From positions 64,625 to 117,592 of the forward strand of contig PLYZ01000060.1 of NCBI GenBank assembly GCA_003151935.1: 52,968 nt of DNA. The letters run 5' to 3'. The position numbers were made by a program, and so were the translations under genes. Under the pieces are notes generated by a model. That model saw only the letters and a list, made by a program, of their open reading frames with translations. It was not told the origin of the DNA and made no database searches. The stretch comes from Candidatus Dormiibacterota bacterium (lineage in GTDB: Bacteria; Chloroflexota; Dormibacteria; Dormibacterales; Dormibacteraceae). Below, piece after piece: positions 37,326-45,507 of the stretch; the stretch's first letter is position 1, and each line of letters opens with the position of its first letter.

Positions 37326-37494
37326 GTTGGTTTACCCCGACCGCCCAGTGAGCGAAGAGGTTCGGCTCCCGCCGCGCGGCGGCGGCCAGAAACCTCCAGG
37401 CACGTAACTTGCTGGTTCGAAACCGCTTGTACTGCCTCGACCACGGAAGCGATTGCACGCTCCGCTTCTCGCCTCAGCATCGGCGCCAGCGGTC

Positions 37495-37944
37495 CTAGCA
37501 AGGGAGGCTTGGTGAGCCGATGCCGGGCTCCGCTCCGGCGAATATCAGGCCAGCGGCGCAGTATCGCCACGGCTGGTAGTCCTGACTAATTCGGTACACG
37601 GCCGTGTCCCCGGGGAGAGTGATGTAGACACCCCACTGCAACTCGCCGTTGCTGTACATACCCAAAGCTGCGTAGCACGGGTTGCCTTGGGACGGACCAG
37701 TAGCGCCAACCTGTAGTTCGAACTTGACGCTACCGTGGCAATGAACCGCGGTGACAGAAACCCCGGGAACGTCAACCAGCGGGCTATCCCAAAACGTGTC
37801 AGCTGCCGCTCCATCCGGCAACGAGCCGGGTACGTTCGCCTGTAATTGGGTTCCCGTCCCGAAGGCGTCGGTGACGCCTGCAACCACGACTGCGACCACC
37901 AGAGCCACGATCGAGACAATGACCGCCCCGGTCCGGAGCCGCAT
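37495..37944 (-). CDS. Exported protein of unknown function
   Basis: The 149-residue protein has a basic start and a strong hydrophobic helix (VIVSIVALVVAVVVAGV) as signal peptide or anchor. A 115-residue outer domain with four Cys (including VTAVHCHGSVKF, GNPCYAAL, WRYCAAG and the C-terminal Cys) suggests two disulfides. I recognise no family. It is the only leftward gene of the B-C block and its start lies 156 bp from the partial arm near 38100. Confidence 0.55.
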   Translation of the reverse strand: MRLRTGAVIVSIVALVVAVVVAGVTDAFGTGTQLQANVPGSLPDGAAADTFWDSPLVDVPGVSVTAVHCHGSVKFELQVGATGPSQGNPCYAALGMYSNGELQWGVYITLPGDTAVYRISQDYQPWRYCAAGLIFAGAEPGIGSPSLPC

Positions 37945-38099
37945 GCATGGAGTCTAGGGCCCCTAGCCGTCCGTCCGGCTCTCCCAGGCTGCCTCCTAAT
38001 GGCTGGGAATCTAGCCTGTTAAGGCGCGGCGGTTCCGGCCGCCAAGGGCGGCCCCCGCCAATAGAGCGTGGTCCCGCCGCCGCGTACCAACGGTGAGTC

Positions 38100-38190
38100 T
38101 TGTGTCGGACTGGATTTGGACTTGCATCCACTCTCGTCCACGAAAGGGCGCTTACGTCCGCCGCTGTGGCTGTCAACTTGGCTGTCACAA
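38100..38190. other. Partial att right arm without core (C0)
   Basis: This stretch has the CATCC/CGTCC/CGTCCGCC spacing of the right arms and ends with TGGCTGTC and TTGGCTGTC spaced 3 bp (38167-38188), but no CGGTTTTGAAGACCG lies upstream. It abuts the tRNA-Sec half of site C, marking a junction between two inserted units. Confidence 0.5.
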
Positions 38191-38200
38191 CTACTCGAGT

Positions 38201-38272
38201 TGGCGGGGATGGATGGGAATCGAACCCACCCAGGACGCCTCAGCAGCGCCCCGCAAACGGTTTTGAAGACCG
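38201..38272 (-). pseudogene. tRNA-Sec(UCA) 3' half, site C
   Basis: This second copy is nearly identical to the one at 32661. It has anticodon loop CTTCAAA, variable arm GGGCGC/GCGTCC with a 7-base loop, perfect T arm GTGGG-TTCGATT-CCCAT, acceptor strand CCATCCCC and encoded GCCA. As in site A there is no 5' half beyond the anticodon stem. The better pairing suggests a younger copy. Confidence 0.8.
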
Positions 38273-38396
38273 GAGGGCGCGAGTCCGCCACCGTCCATTA
38301 GGGTCCGGACAAAGTCGATCACAAGAGTCGGCGTTCCATCAGCGTCCGCTTTCGTCCATAGCCGTCCGCCAGCTTGGCTGTCATCTTGGCTGTCAG
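38258..38396. other. att-like site C: tRNA-Sec core plus 124-bp right arm
   Basis: The core CGGTTTTGAAGACCG is at 38258-38272. The 124-bp arm carries CGTCC motifs at spacings shared with sites A, B and D and ends in two TTGGCTGTC copies spaced 3 bp (38374-38382, 38386-38394) and AG. It forms the left edge of the 12.7-kb signalling block. Confidence 0.75.
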
Positions 38397-38530
38397 GTGC
38401 AGTGAAGTTGACGATAGTTCGGATTGTCGGGAGCCGATGATGAGTCTTTCCCGCGGATCAGGGGCGATTGCAGTTCAGGTCGTCGCCCAGGCGGTCAGAT
38501 TTCCGCTGCATATGGATAGAATCCAGCGCT

Positions 38531-38986
38531 ATGGATCAACCGGCGGCAGAGCGCGATTCGCTCATGAAGGCCATCAAGGTAGAGCTGAAACAGCAGCTCT
38601 GGACTGAATCACGGGCGCGGCCGACGTACGGGCGGTATCTCTCGTTATTCACTCTTAACCCCGAGCCCATGTGGGTCTACGACGTCGATACCCTTGAAAT
38701 CCTCGATGTCAACGAGGCGGCAACCCATAGATACGGGTACTCACGCGCCGAATTTCTCGCCCTGACCATCAAGTCCTTGCGACCAGCGGAAGACGTGCCA
38801 AAGTTCATGGAGCTACTCGCTGAGACCCCGAACTTCGATCGAAGCGGACCGTGGCGCCACCTGCTGAAGGGCGGGATGATCATCCAGGTTCTCATAACGT
38901 CGCACTCGGTCAAGTTCGGAGACCGAAATACGCGCTTAGTGATGGCCGAGAGTCTTACTCACGACCCCGACTTGGAGATCGAGTGA
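38531..38986 (+). CDS. Single PAS-domain protein
   Basis: The 151-residue protein is essentially one PAS domain (residues about 35-140): FTLNPEPMWVYDVDTLEILDVNEAA, then YGYSRAEFLAL and a PEDVPKFMEL-like segment. It lacks any output domain, so it may bind a small ligand and act on one of the nearby kinases. ATG 38531 was chosen; ATG 38564 (MKAIKVELK) is also possible and neither has a clear ribosome site. It is the first gene right of site C. Confidence 0.7.
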   Translation: MDQPAAERDSLMKAIKVELKQQLWTESRARPTYGRYLSLFTLNPEPMWVYDVDTLEILDVNEAATHRYGYSRAEFLALTIKSLRPAEDVPKFMELLAETPNFDRSGPWRHLLKGGMIIQVLITSHSVKFGDRNTRLVMAESLTHDPDLEIE

Positions 38987-39039
38987 ACCGAACAGCATGA
39001 CCTTAGTCTCGGTTCGTCCGTAGCTCGTGCGTTAAGACT

Positions 39040-39390
39040 TCAACAACCGCCGGGTCCCCACTGCTTGCCCGCGCCATCACTGAGGATCATCCTCGACCAG
39101 GGCAGGCATGAGCGGACGCTGGTCAAGACGCTCCCGAAGTCAACGACGCTGCGGCTCACGCGATCCAGCTTCGTCACGATCAGCGCATCGGCCCGTCGAT
39201 CTGCCAGATCCTTCAGCACCTCTTCGAGCTGCGGACGGCCGTTGGTCCTATTACCGCCGGCCACACCCGTATACACGGTCATGAGCTGCCACCCGCGGCG
39301 CTGAGCCTCTGCCTCAATCGCAGACCGCTGTGCTTCCAAGTCGAGACCGCATCGTCCCTGCTCATCCGTCGAGACTCGGATCCGTTGAGC
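39040..39390 (-). pseudogene. Truncated serine recombinase (resolvase N-terminal domain)
   Basis: The leftward frame reads RVSTDEQGRCGLDLEAQRSA with the catalytic Ser in RVST, then AEAQRRGWQL, GGNRTNGRPQLEEVL and DALIVTKLDRVSRSVVDFG. These are the core motifs of large serine recombinases/resolvases. After DFGSVL the frame leaves the family and stops, and the DNA-binding part is absent; no clear start codon precedes RVST. The enzyme is dead, but it shows that the block carried recombination genes. Confidence 0.7.
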
Positions 39391-39513
39391 TGTGCCGGCG
39401 TCCCCTTTGTTAGCCCTTTCTCCTGGGAAACGGACGCTCCTGGCTTGGAGTCCGTTAATTCAGCATTCAAATTATTCACTAATTTGTTAATTATCCCAGA
39501 CGGTTCGAATAGG

Positions 39514-40086
39514 ATGGCTAGCGTGAGCTCGCTTGCACGGGCTCTGAATCAATTGACGGTGCGGTCTTTGAGGTCAGGGTCGGGTAGAGACGTTTCAATT
39601 TGGGGGTTACCCCAGCACTCGGCGGTCGGGGATGGTGTCAGAGCTGGAACGCCGCGCTCTGGGGACAATTGCGAGACCCTAACCCCAGATCACAGATCGG
39701 GCAGTGGGTATTCGGAGACTCGAACCGGTACTGCAGGCCGAGAGCTTGCCGTTTATGCAGTTCAACTCAGCCGTGCCTTCGAGTTTCGCGAATCAATCGT
39801 TCAGCCCGAATTGGAGAGTTGCAGTACGCCTCTCGATTCGCACGTATCGGAGGATGCGAGGGGATTAGGACAACCTCGGTTCGCGATTTCGGTCTTGATC
39901 GTGACGGCACTATTGATGACCGCGCCGAGCCTCATCGCTGGAATCACCATGCTCAACAGTTCTTTCGACCTGAGTTACGGATGGTCAAAGCAAGCCTCGG
40001 ATCTCAGCTTGGGGGTGAGCTGCGCGGGCTTGCTGGTCGCCATTGCACTCGCTTTGATGGTCTGGAAGGGCCCCAGGGAGCAATGA
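39514..40086 (+). CDS. Hypothetical protein with two C-terminal membrane helices
   Basis: From ATG 39514 the 190-residue product has a low-complexity soluble part and two hydrophobic segments (FAISVLIVTALLMTAPSLIAG and LSLGVSCAGLLVAIALALMV) at the end. The first 110 residues show no family and odd composition, so the true start could be later. It ends 19 bp before the Ser/Thr-kinase fusion gene and may be its membrane partner. Confidence 0.4.
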   Translation: MASVSSLARALNQLTVRSLRSGSGRDVSIWGLPQHSAVGDGVRAGTPRSGDNCETLTPDHRSGSGYSETRTGTAGRELAVYAVQLSRAFEFRESIVQPELESCSTPLDSHVSEDARGLGQPRFAISVLIVTALLMTAPSLIAGITMLNSSFDLSYGWSKQASDLSLGVSCAGLLVAIALALMVWKGPREQ

Positions 40087-40105
40087 CAAATCCGGGCTGG
40101 AGTCA

Positions 40106-41968
40106 ATGAGCCTGTCCCCAGGTGTCGCGCTCGGCCCCTACAGAATTCTTGAGCGTCTTGGCCGGGGCGGTATGGCTACCGTCTACAAGGCTCATCACCC
40201 GGCGCTCGATCGCTACGTCGCAATCAAGGTGCTGCCCGAGTTCTTCGCTGAAGATGACGCCTATCGCGATCGGTTTCAACAAGAGGCAAGATCGGTTGCT
40301 CGACTCAAACATCCCAACATTCTCAATGTCTTCGACTATGGTCAGACCGACGAAATCACATACCTCGTTTTGGAGTTGGTCGAAGGCGGAACTCTGGCTC
40401 AGATTCTCGGCAGCCCGATGGAACTCGAAGACGTTGTACGAATCTTGCGGCCTCTTGCAAGTGCCCTTGATCACGCTCACTCTCAGGGAATTCTTCACCG
40501 CGACATCAAGCCCTCCAACATCCTCATCCAGAAAGATGGGGCCCCGGTGCTTGCCGACTTCGGTCTAGCCAGAATGACAAGTTCCGTCCGGAGACTCACC
40601 GCCAGTGGCACCGTGATGGGCACTCCGGAATACATGTCACCTGAGCAGGTCGTCGGTGAGGCGATCGGCTCAACTTCCGACCTGTACTCGTTTGCGGTGG
40701 TGGCCTACGAGATGTTGACCGGGCGGGTTCCGTTTCAAGCCGATACACCAGCAGCCGTGCTGCTATCGCACATAAATAAGGACATGCCGCCGACTCGTGA
40801 GCTAGTCGGAGAGCTTTCCGCGCATGTCGAAGATGCCCTGCGGAAAGGGCTTGCCAAGGCGCCTGGCGACCGCTATGCAAACGCGAGTCAGTTCGTCGCG
40901 GCCCTCACGCCGGCAGCATGGCCGAGCCGAACCGACCTGTCGGCTCAAGACAGCGGATTGGCTCCGCAAGGACAGGGCGCAGCCGTCGGGAGCCTTCCCT
41001 TGGTTCTGGTTGTCGACGATGGCCTCGCCAACCGACAGCTAATCGAGGCTTACCTGGCGGACCTGGACTGCCAGGTCAAGTTGGCGGGGGACGGACCAAG
41101 TGCTCTCACGATCATTGAGTGTTCGCAGCCGAGCCTAGTGCTGCTCGATGTCCAAATGCCAGGGATCGACGGATATGAAGTCTGCCGGCAAATCAAGGCG
41201 CGGCCGCGAGGCCGGCTCTTGCCGGTGGTAATGATCACCTCGCTTGATCGAACAGAAGACCGGGTGAGGGCTCTGGAATCCGGAGCCGACGATTTCATGA
41301 CCAAGCCAGTGCAGAGAGTCGAGCTCGTGGCCCGGGTCAGGTCGGCACTCAGACTGAAGGCGGTTTACAACACCCTCGACAGTGCCGAGCACGTGATCTT
41401 CGCCTTGGCAGCAGCAGTCGAGGCAAAGGACCCGTACACGGGCAAACACACCCAGCGGGTTGCCGAATCCGCCCGCCAACTAGGAATGCGAATGGGACTC
41501 CCGGAGCCGGCATTGGAGGCCCTGTATCGCGGAGGCATCATCCATGACATCGGCAAGATTGGCGTGCCGGACGCAGTTCTGCTCAAGCCGGGTCCTCTTG
41601 ATCCCGAGGAGTCGGCACAAATGCGCGCGCACACTGTCATCGGCGAAGGTATCGTCAGCCCTTTACGGTCTGGCTTCAATCTCCTCCCGATCATCAGGCA
41701 TCACCACGAACACTTCGACGGCAATGGGTATCCCGATGGTCTGCGTGGGGCCGCGATCCCACGGCTCGCCCGAATTGTGGCTGTCTGCGATGCATATGAC
41801 GCCTTGGTTAACGACCGACCGTATCGAGAGCGCCGCACGGTGGCCGAAGCAATCGCGACCTTGAAGGAGGGTGCCGGCAAGCAATGGGATCCCGAGGTGG
41901 TTGGCCTGTTTACAAAAGAGATCGCTAACGGGCACGAGTCCCGGCCCGGTCTAGAGGCATTGTCTTAA
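40106..41968 (+). CDS. Ser/Thr protein kinase-REC-HD-GYP fusion
   Basis: The 620-residue protein joins three signalling modules. A Hanks-type kinase (residues 8-265) has glycine loop GRGGMATV at 19-26, Lys41 in VAIKVL, HRD at 131-133 and DFG at 151-153. A receiver domain (298-418) has Asp304/305, phospho-acceptor Asp348 in LLDVQMPG and Lys400. A complete HD-GYP phosphodiesterase (about 425-612) has H448, HD at 480-481 in IIHDIGK and GYP at 541-543. All catalytic residues appear present. It could link protein phosphorylation and two-component input to cyclic-di-GMP breakdown. No membrane helix is present, so it is cytosolic. RR and hybrid-kinase genes follow within 30 bp. Confidence 0.88.
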   Translation: MSLSPGVALGPYRILERLGRGGMATVYKAHHPALDRYVAIKVLPEFFAEDDAYRDRFQQEARSVARLKHPNILNVFDYGQTDEITYLVLELVEGGTLAQILGSPMELEDVVRILRPLASALDHAHSQGILHRDIKPSNILIQKDGAPVLADFGLARMTSSVRRLTASGTVMGTPEYMSPEQVVGEAIGSTSDLYSFAVVAYEMLTGRVPFQADTPAAVLLSHINKDMPPTRELVGELSAHVEDALRKGLAKAPGDRYANASQFVAALTPAAWPSRTDLSAQDSGLAPQGQGAAVGSLPLVLVVDDGLANRQLIEAYLADLDCQVKLAGDGPSALTIIECSQPSLVLLDVQMPGIDGYEVCRQIKARPRGRLLPVVMITSLDRTEDRVRALESGADDFMTKPVQRVELVARVRSALRLKAVYNTLDSAEHVIFALAAAVEAKDPYTGKHTQRVAESARQLGMRMGLPEPALEALYRGGIIHDIGKIGVPDAVLLKPGPLDPEESAQMRAHTVIGEGIVSPLRSGFNLLPIIRHHHEHFDGNGYPDGLRGAAIPRLARIVAVCDAYDALVNDRPYRERRTVAEAIATLKEGAGKQWDPEVVGLFTKEIANGHESRPGLEALS

Positions 41969-41996
41969 CGGTGTCTTCAAGTTAGGTGGGCTCAAA

Positions 41997-42416
41997 TTGA
42001 CCGCCCGCATCCTGATCGTTGACGACGAGCCAAGCAATGTCCTTCTTCTAGAGACGTTTCTGACTGACTCCGCCCACGAAATCCGCAGCCTCACTGACTC
42101 GCACCAGGTGGAGCAAGCTTTTGCAGAGTTCGACCCGGACATCGTCCTCTTGGACCTGCATATGCCAGAGCCTGATGGTCTGGAAATTCTGCGGCGCCTG
42201 CGTAGCGCTCGGGCGAGTTTAGGTTTCCTCCCGGTTGTCATGCTTACTGCCGACACGGGACGCGTCGCACGTAACAGCGCCCTCCTTCTGGGCGCGGATG
42301 ACTTCCTGACCAAGCCGCTCGACAGATCCGAGGTCGTGCTGCGAGTGCGCAACCTGTTGCGGACACGGAGGTTGTATCAGGAATTGGCAGAGTCGAAGGC
42401 GGCCAAGGACTCGTGA
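41997..42416 (+). CDS. Single-domain response regulator
   Basis: The 139-residue receiver protein starts at TTG 41997. It has Asp9/Asp10 in LIVDDEPSN, phospho-acceptor Asp53 in LLDLHMPEPDG, Thr in VVMLTAD and Lys106 in FLTKPL, with a short helical tail (LYQELAESKAAKDS). With no output domain it would relay phosphate or act by binding a partner. Its stop overlaps the next hybrid kinase start (GTGA), so it is translated together with its likely kinase. Confidence 0.85.
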   Translation: MTARILIVDDEPSNVLLLETFLTDSAHEIRSLTDSHQVEQAFAEFDPDIVLLDLHMPEPDGLEILRRLRSARASLGFLPVVMLTADTGRVARNSALLLGADDFLTKPLDRSEVVLRVRNLLRTRRLYQELAESKAAKDS

Positions 42417-44995
42417 AGCAGCTTGTTCAGGACTTGCAGGCCGCGGACGCGCTCGCGTTCGTTCTACTCGGCCTTGCAACGGCGGTGACTTGGCTTAGAC
42501 ATCGCGATCGCTCAATCGGCTGGGTTGCGCTTGCGATCGTCTTGTTATCGCTCGCCATTCTGCTGGGAAGCGCGCCCGCGCTGGCGGTCACGGCTTTCAT
42601 GGGCAGCGCGTATGCCCTTCTCCGCTACCGAGACGCGCTGATCCCGCTCCATCAGCGCTGGCACATGGTGGCCATAGTGTTCATGGTGGCAGCCGTGGGT
42701 TCGCTGCTCATAACCGACTTCCTGGTTCGTTCAGGTGCGACCCGGAACAGTCTGGTGATTGGGGCAGGGATCGCATTCGTCTTGGTGTGGGCAATCTCCA
42801 TCGTTGAGCCAATCGTCCGTTTCTGGCTTGTGTCTCGCCACTTGCCAGCAATACAGGCGTGGCGACTGCGGTCTCTGAGTTTTGGGTTTGGCGGACTGGT
42901 GGCAGTGGTGCTGTTAGCTGTCGTCACAGGCGCGTTCGCGACCAACCCATTGGTGCAGATCTTGCTTGGGTTGGTCGTTTTGGCAATCGTTCCGCTTCTC
43001 TATGTGAGCTTTTCGCCGCCATCTTGGCTTCGGCGCCAATGGCGCGCGACAGAGGAGGAAGCGCTACGCCAGGTCATGCAAGACTTACTGGGGCTCGAGG
43101 GCGATCGGGATACCGTTATTGACCGAGTTTTGGATTCCGCCGCCAGGCTTGTGGGCGCGAGTGCGGCAGTAGCAATCGATCCCATCGGTACACCAGTCGT
43201 CTCTCATGGCCTCGATCCTGCGGCCCTTACGGCACTTGGGGACCGCTTAGCAGCCACCGAATCTGGCCAGGGTTTTATTTTGGTCAACGGGTCCCAGCGT
43301 GCGACCATGACGTTCCCGCTTTCATTGATTGGCGGTCGAGCTACTCGCTTGGTGTTGATTGCGGGGGCCTTCACGCCAACCTTCGGACCAGATGAGTCGA
43401 GCCGGGCGAATCAAGTCGTAACGGCAATGGCAACCGCGATGGATCGTTTGAACGTGATTGACCGGTTAGAGGCAACCAATGTCCAGTTGATCGAGGCCAA
43501 CCGCCATAAGAGCTTGTTCCTGGCCAACATGAGCCACGAACTCAGGACGCCGCTCAATGCAATCCTGGGGTTCTCGGAGCTGCTCAGCGATGACACGACC
43601 GGGCGCTTTGACTCGGACACAAAACGCCGCTTCCTAAACCAGATCCACAGTAGCGGCGAGCATCTGCTTGGGCTAATCAACGACATTCTCGACCTGTCCA
43701 AGGTGGAAGCCGGCCAGATGGAGCTGCACAAAGAGCGCAATCACGTCAGAGAGATTCTTGAGGCTGTGCTGGCCACCATCGAGCCCTTGGCGCGGACTAA
43801 AGGCATTCGTGTTGAGAGCGAATCGGATGAACTCGACCTCGTTGCGGATGCGGCCAAGCTGAGGCAGATGCTCTTGAACCTCCTTTCCAATGCAATCAAG
43901 TTCACGCCAGCGGGCGGTCGCGTGTCCATCCGGGCACAAGCAGCCGGACCTTGGATCGATATTTCGGTCACCGATACAGGCATTGGGATCGCTAAGGCGG
44001 ACTTCGGCCGTCTCTTCAGCGAGTTCCAGCAGCTGGATGCCGGCCCGGGACGCGAACAGGAAGGAACCGGCCTCGGGCTCGCACTTACCAAACGTTTCGC
44101 CGAGTTGCATGGTGGACAGATAAGCGTGCAAAGCGAGCAGGGAAAAGGCAGCACCTTTGTCCTGCGATTGCCGGCGGAAACTGAACTATCGACCGTGGAG
44201 CCCGCCCACCCCCCACTCGCGATCCGATCCACCGACCCCACCCGGCCATTGATTCTCCTAGTCGAAGACAACCCGGAAGCCGCCGAGATTCTGGCTCGGC
44301 ATCTTGATGGGGGTGGATTCCGGATAGAGGTCGCTCGAACCGGAATCGAGGCCGTGGCAATGGCGCGTGAACTCAAGCCGGTCGCCATAACCCTTGACAT
44401 CCTCCTTCCGGAGATTGACGGTTGGGAAGTCCTCACCCGGCTGAAGGCCGACGAATTGACTCGCAATATCCCGGTGGTTGTAGTGACCGTCATCGACAAT
44501 CCCACGCTGGGTCGCGCATTGGGCGCTCTGGACTACTTCGTCAAACCGGTGGATAGTGGCGCCTTGCTCTCACGCTTGGGTGAGTACACATTTACCACCA
44601 AGGTCCAAACAGAGAACATCCGGGTGCTTGTAGTGGATGACGAACCCGCGAACCTGGATCTGCTTGGGGCCTTGTTGGAACCAGCCGGCTTCACTGTCCT
44701 GAGGGCCGCGGGCGGTGAGGAGGGAATCGATATGGCGAAATCCCAGATTCCTAATCTGATACTCCTCGACCTCATGATGCCGCGAGTCACAGGATTTGAT
44801 GTCGTCGAAGCTCTTCGGGCGGATGAAACCACCCGCCCCATACCGGTGATGGTGCTGACTGCCAAAGAACTCACTGTGGCTGACAAGCGGGCGCTCAATG
44901 GCCAGGTTGCGGCGATCTTTCAACGCCAGTCGGTTGCGGGTGCCGAGCTGGTGGCCTGGATTCGAGAACTCGTTGCTAAGAGGCGCCAATCATGA
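42413..44995 (+). CDS. Membrane hybrid histidine kinase with two receiver domains
   Basis: The 860-residue protein has six or seven N-terminal membrane helices (1-205), a GAF-like region (215-350), HisKA with His375 in NMSHELRTPLNAIL, an ATPase domain (about 475-590, NLLSNAIKFT, DTGIGI, GTGLGLAL) and two receivers (612-730 and 736-855). Receiver 1 has the full acid/Asp/Lys set (VEDN, LDILLP, FVKPV). Receiver 2 has DD and LLDLMMP but AIFQRQS where a Lys is expected, so phosphate handling may differ. GTG 42413 overlaps the RR stop. It is the central sensor of the island. Confidence 0.87.
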   Translation: MKQLVQDLQAADALAFVLLGLATAVTWLRHRDRSIGWVALAIVLLSLAILLGSAPALAVTAFMGSAYALLRYRDALIPLHQRWHMVAIVFMVAAVGSLLITDFLVRSGATRNSLVIGAGIAFVLVWAISIVEPIVRFWLVSRHLPAIQAWRLRSLSFGFGGLVAVVLLAVVTGAFATNPLVQILLGLVVLAIVPLLYVSFSPPSWLRRQWRATEEEALRQVMQDLLGLEGDRDTVIDRVLDSAARLVGASAAVAIDPIGTPVVSHGLDPAALTALGDRLAATESGQGFILVNGSQRATMTFPLSLIGGRATRLVLIAGAFTPTFGPDESSRANQVVTAMATAMDRLNVIDRLEATNVQLIEANRHKSLFLANMSHELRTPLNAILGFSELLSDDTTGRFDSDTKRRFLNQIHSSGEHLLGLINDILDLSKVEAGQMELHKERNHVREILEAVLATIEPLARTKGIRVESESDELDLVADAAKLRQMLLNLLSNAIKFTPAGGRVSIRAQAAGPWIDISVTDTGIGIAKADFGRLFSEFQQLDAGPGREQEGTGLGLALTKRFAELHGGQISVQSEQGKGSTFVLRLPAETELSTVEPAHPPLAIRSTDPTRPLILLVEDNPEAAEILARHLDGGGFRIEVARTGIEAVAMARELKPVAITLDILLPEIDGWEVLTRLKADELTRNIPVVVVTVIDNPTLGRALGALDYFVKPVDSGALLSRLGEYTFTTKVQTENIRVLVVDDEPANLDLLGALLEPAGFTVLRAAGGEEGIDMAKSQIPNLILLDLMMPRVTGFDVVEALRADETTRPIPVMVLTAKELTVADKRALNGQVAAIFQRQSVAGAELVAWIRELVAKRRQS

Positions 44996-45384
44996 GAATC
45001 GAATCAATCCAAACGCGGGTGATACTCGCGGTTGAAGACAATGAAGCAAACCGGATTCTGATTCAGGCTGTTCTTGAGAGACTTGGACACGTGGTGTTGC
45101 TGGCTGGCTCGGCCAGCGAAGCGATTTCCAGAATTGAACACCGGCGTCCGGATCTCATCCTGATGGACATCCAGCTTCCAGGTCAGGATGGCCTCGCACT
45201 GACACGGCGACTCAAGGCGGATCCAGAATTTGCCCCGATTCCCGTGGTAGCGATTACGGCGCACGCGATGGCGAGTGATCGCCAGGACTGTTTGGATGCC
45301 GGCTGTGCAGGCTACATCGCCAAGCCATTTAATACACGGACCTTAGGTGCACAAATCCAGGAATTTCTCCAACCGGCTTCGTAG
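44992..45384 (+). CDS. Single-domain response regulator (CheY/DivK-like)
   Basis: The 130-residue protein has AVEDNEANRILI (acidic pair), LILMDIQLPGQDG with the phospho-acceptor Asp, VVAITAHAM and YIAKPF, the pattern of DivK-like receivers that follow hybrid kinases. It overlaps the kinase stop by ATGA. It probably accepts phosphate from the hybrid kinase encoded upstream. The 123 bp after it contain no other gene. Confidence 0.87.
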   Translation: MRIESIQTRVILAVEDNEANRILIQAVLERLGHVVLLAGSASEAISRIEHRRPDLILMDIQLPGQDGLALTRRLKADPEFAPIPVVAITAHAMASDRQDCLDAGCAGYIAKPFNTRTLGAQIQEFLQPAS

Positions 45385-45507
45385 CCTGATCGTGTGTTGT
45401 GGCGCTCCCGGGTTAGGGCGACAGGGATCAAGAGATTCATCGGCCCTAGCCATGATGGGCCCCACGCCTAATATGCGGTCCGAACCAATGACAGGAGGCC
45501 TCCGCCT

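Noticed and set aside
32661-38396. Repeated 9-mers considered as a CRISPR array
   Set aside because: Repeats are 9 bp in pairs with 1- or 3-bp spacing, not regular repeat-spacer units, and no cas genes are present.
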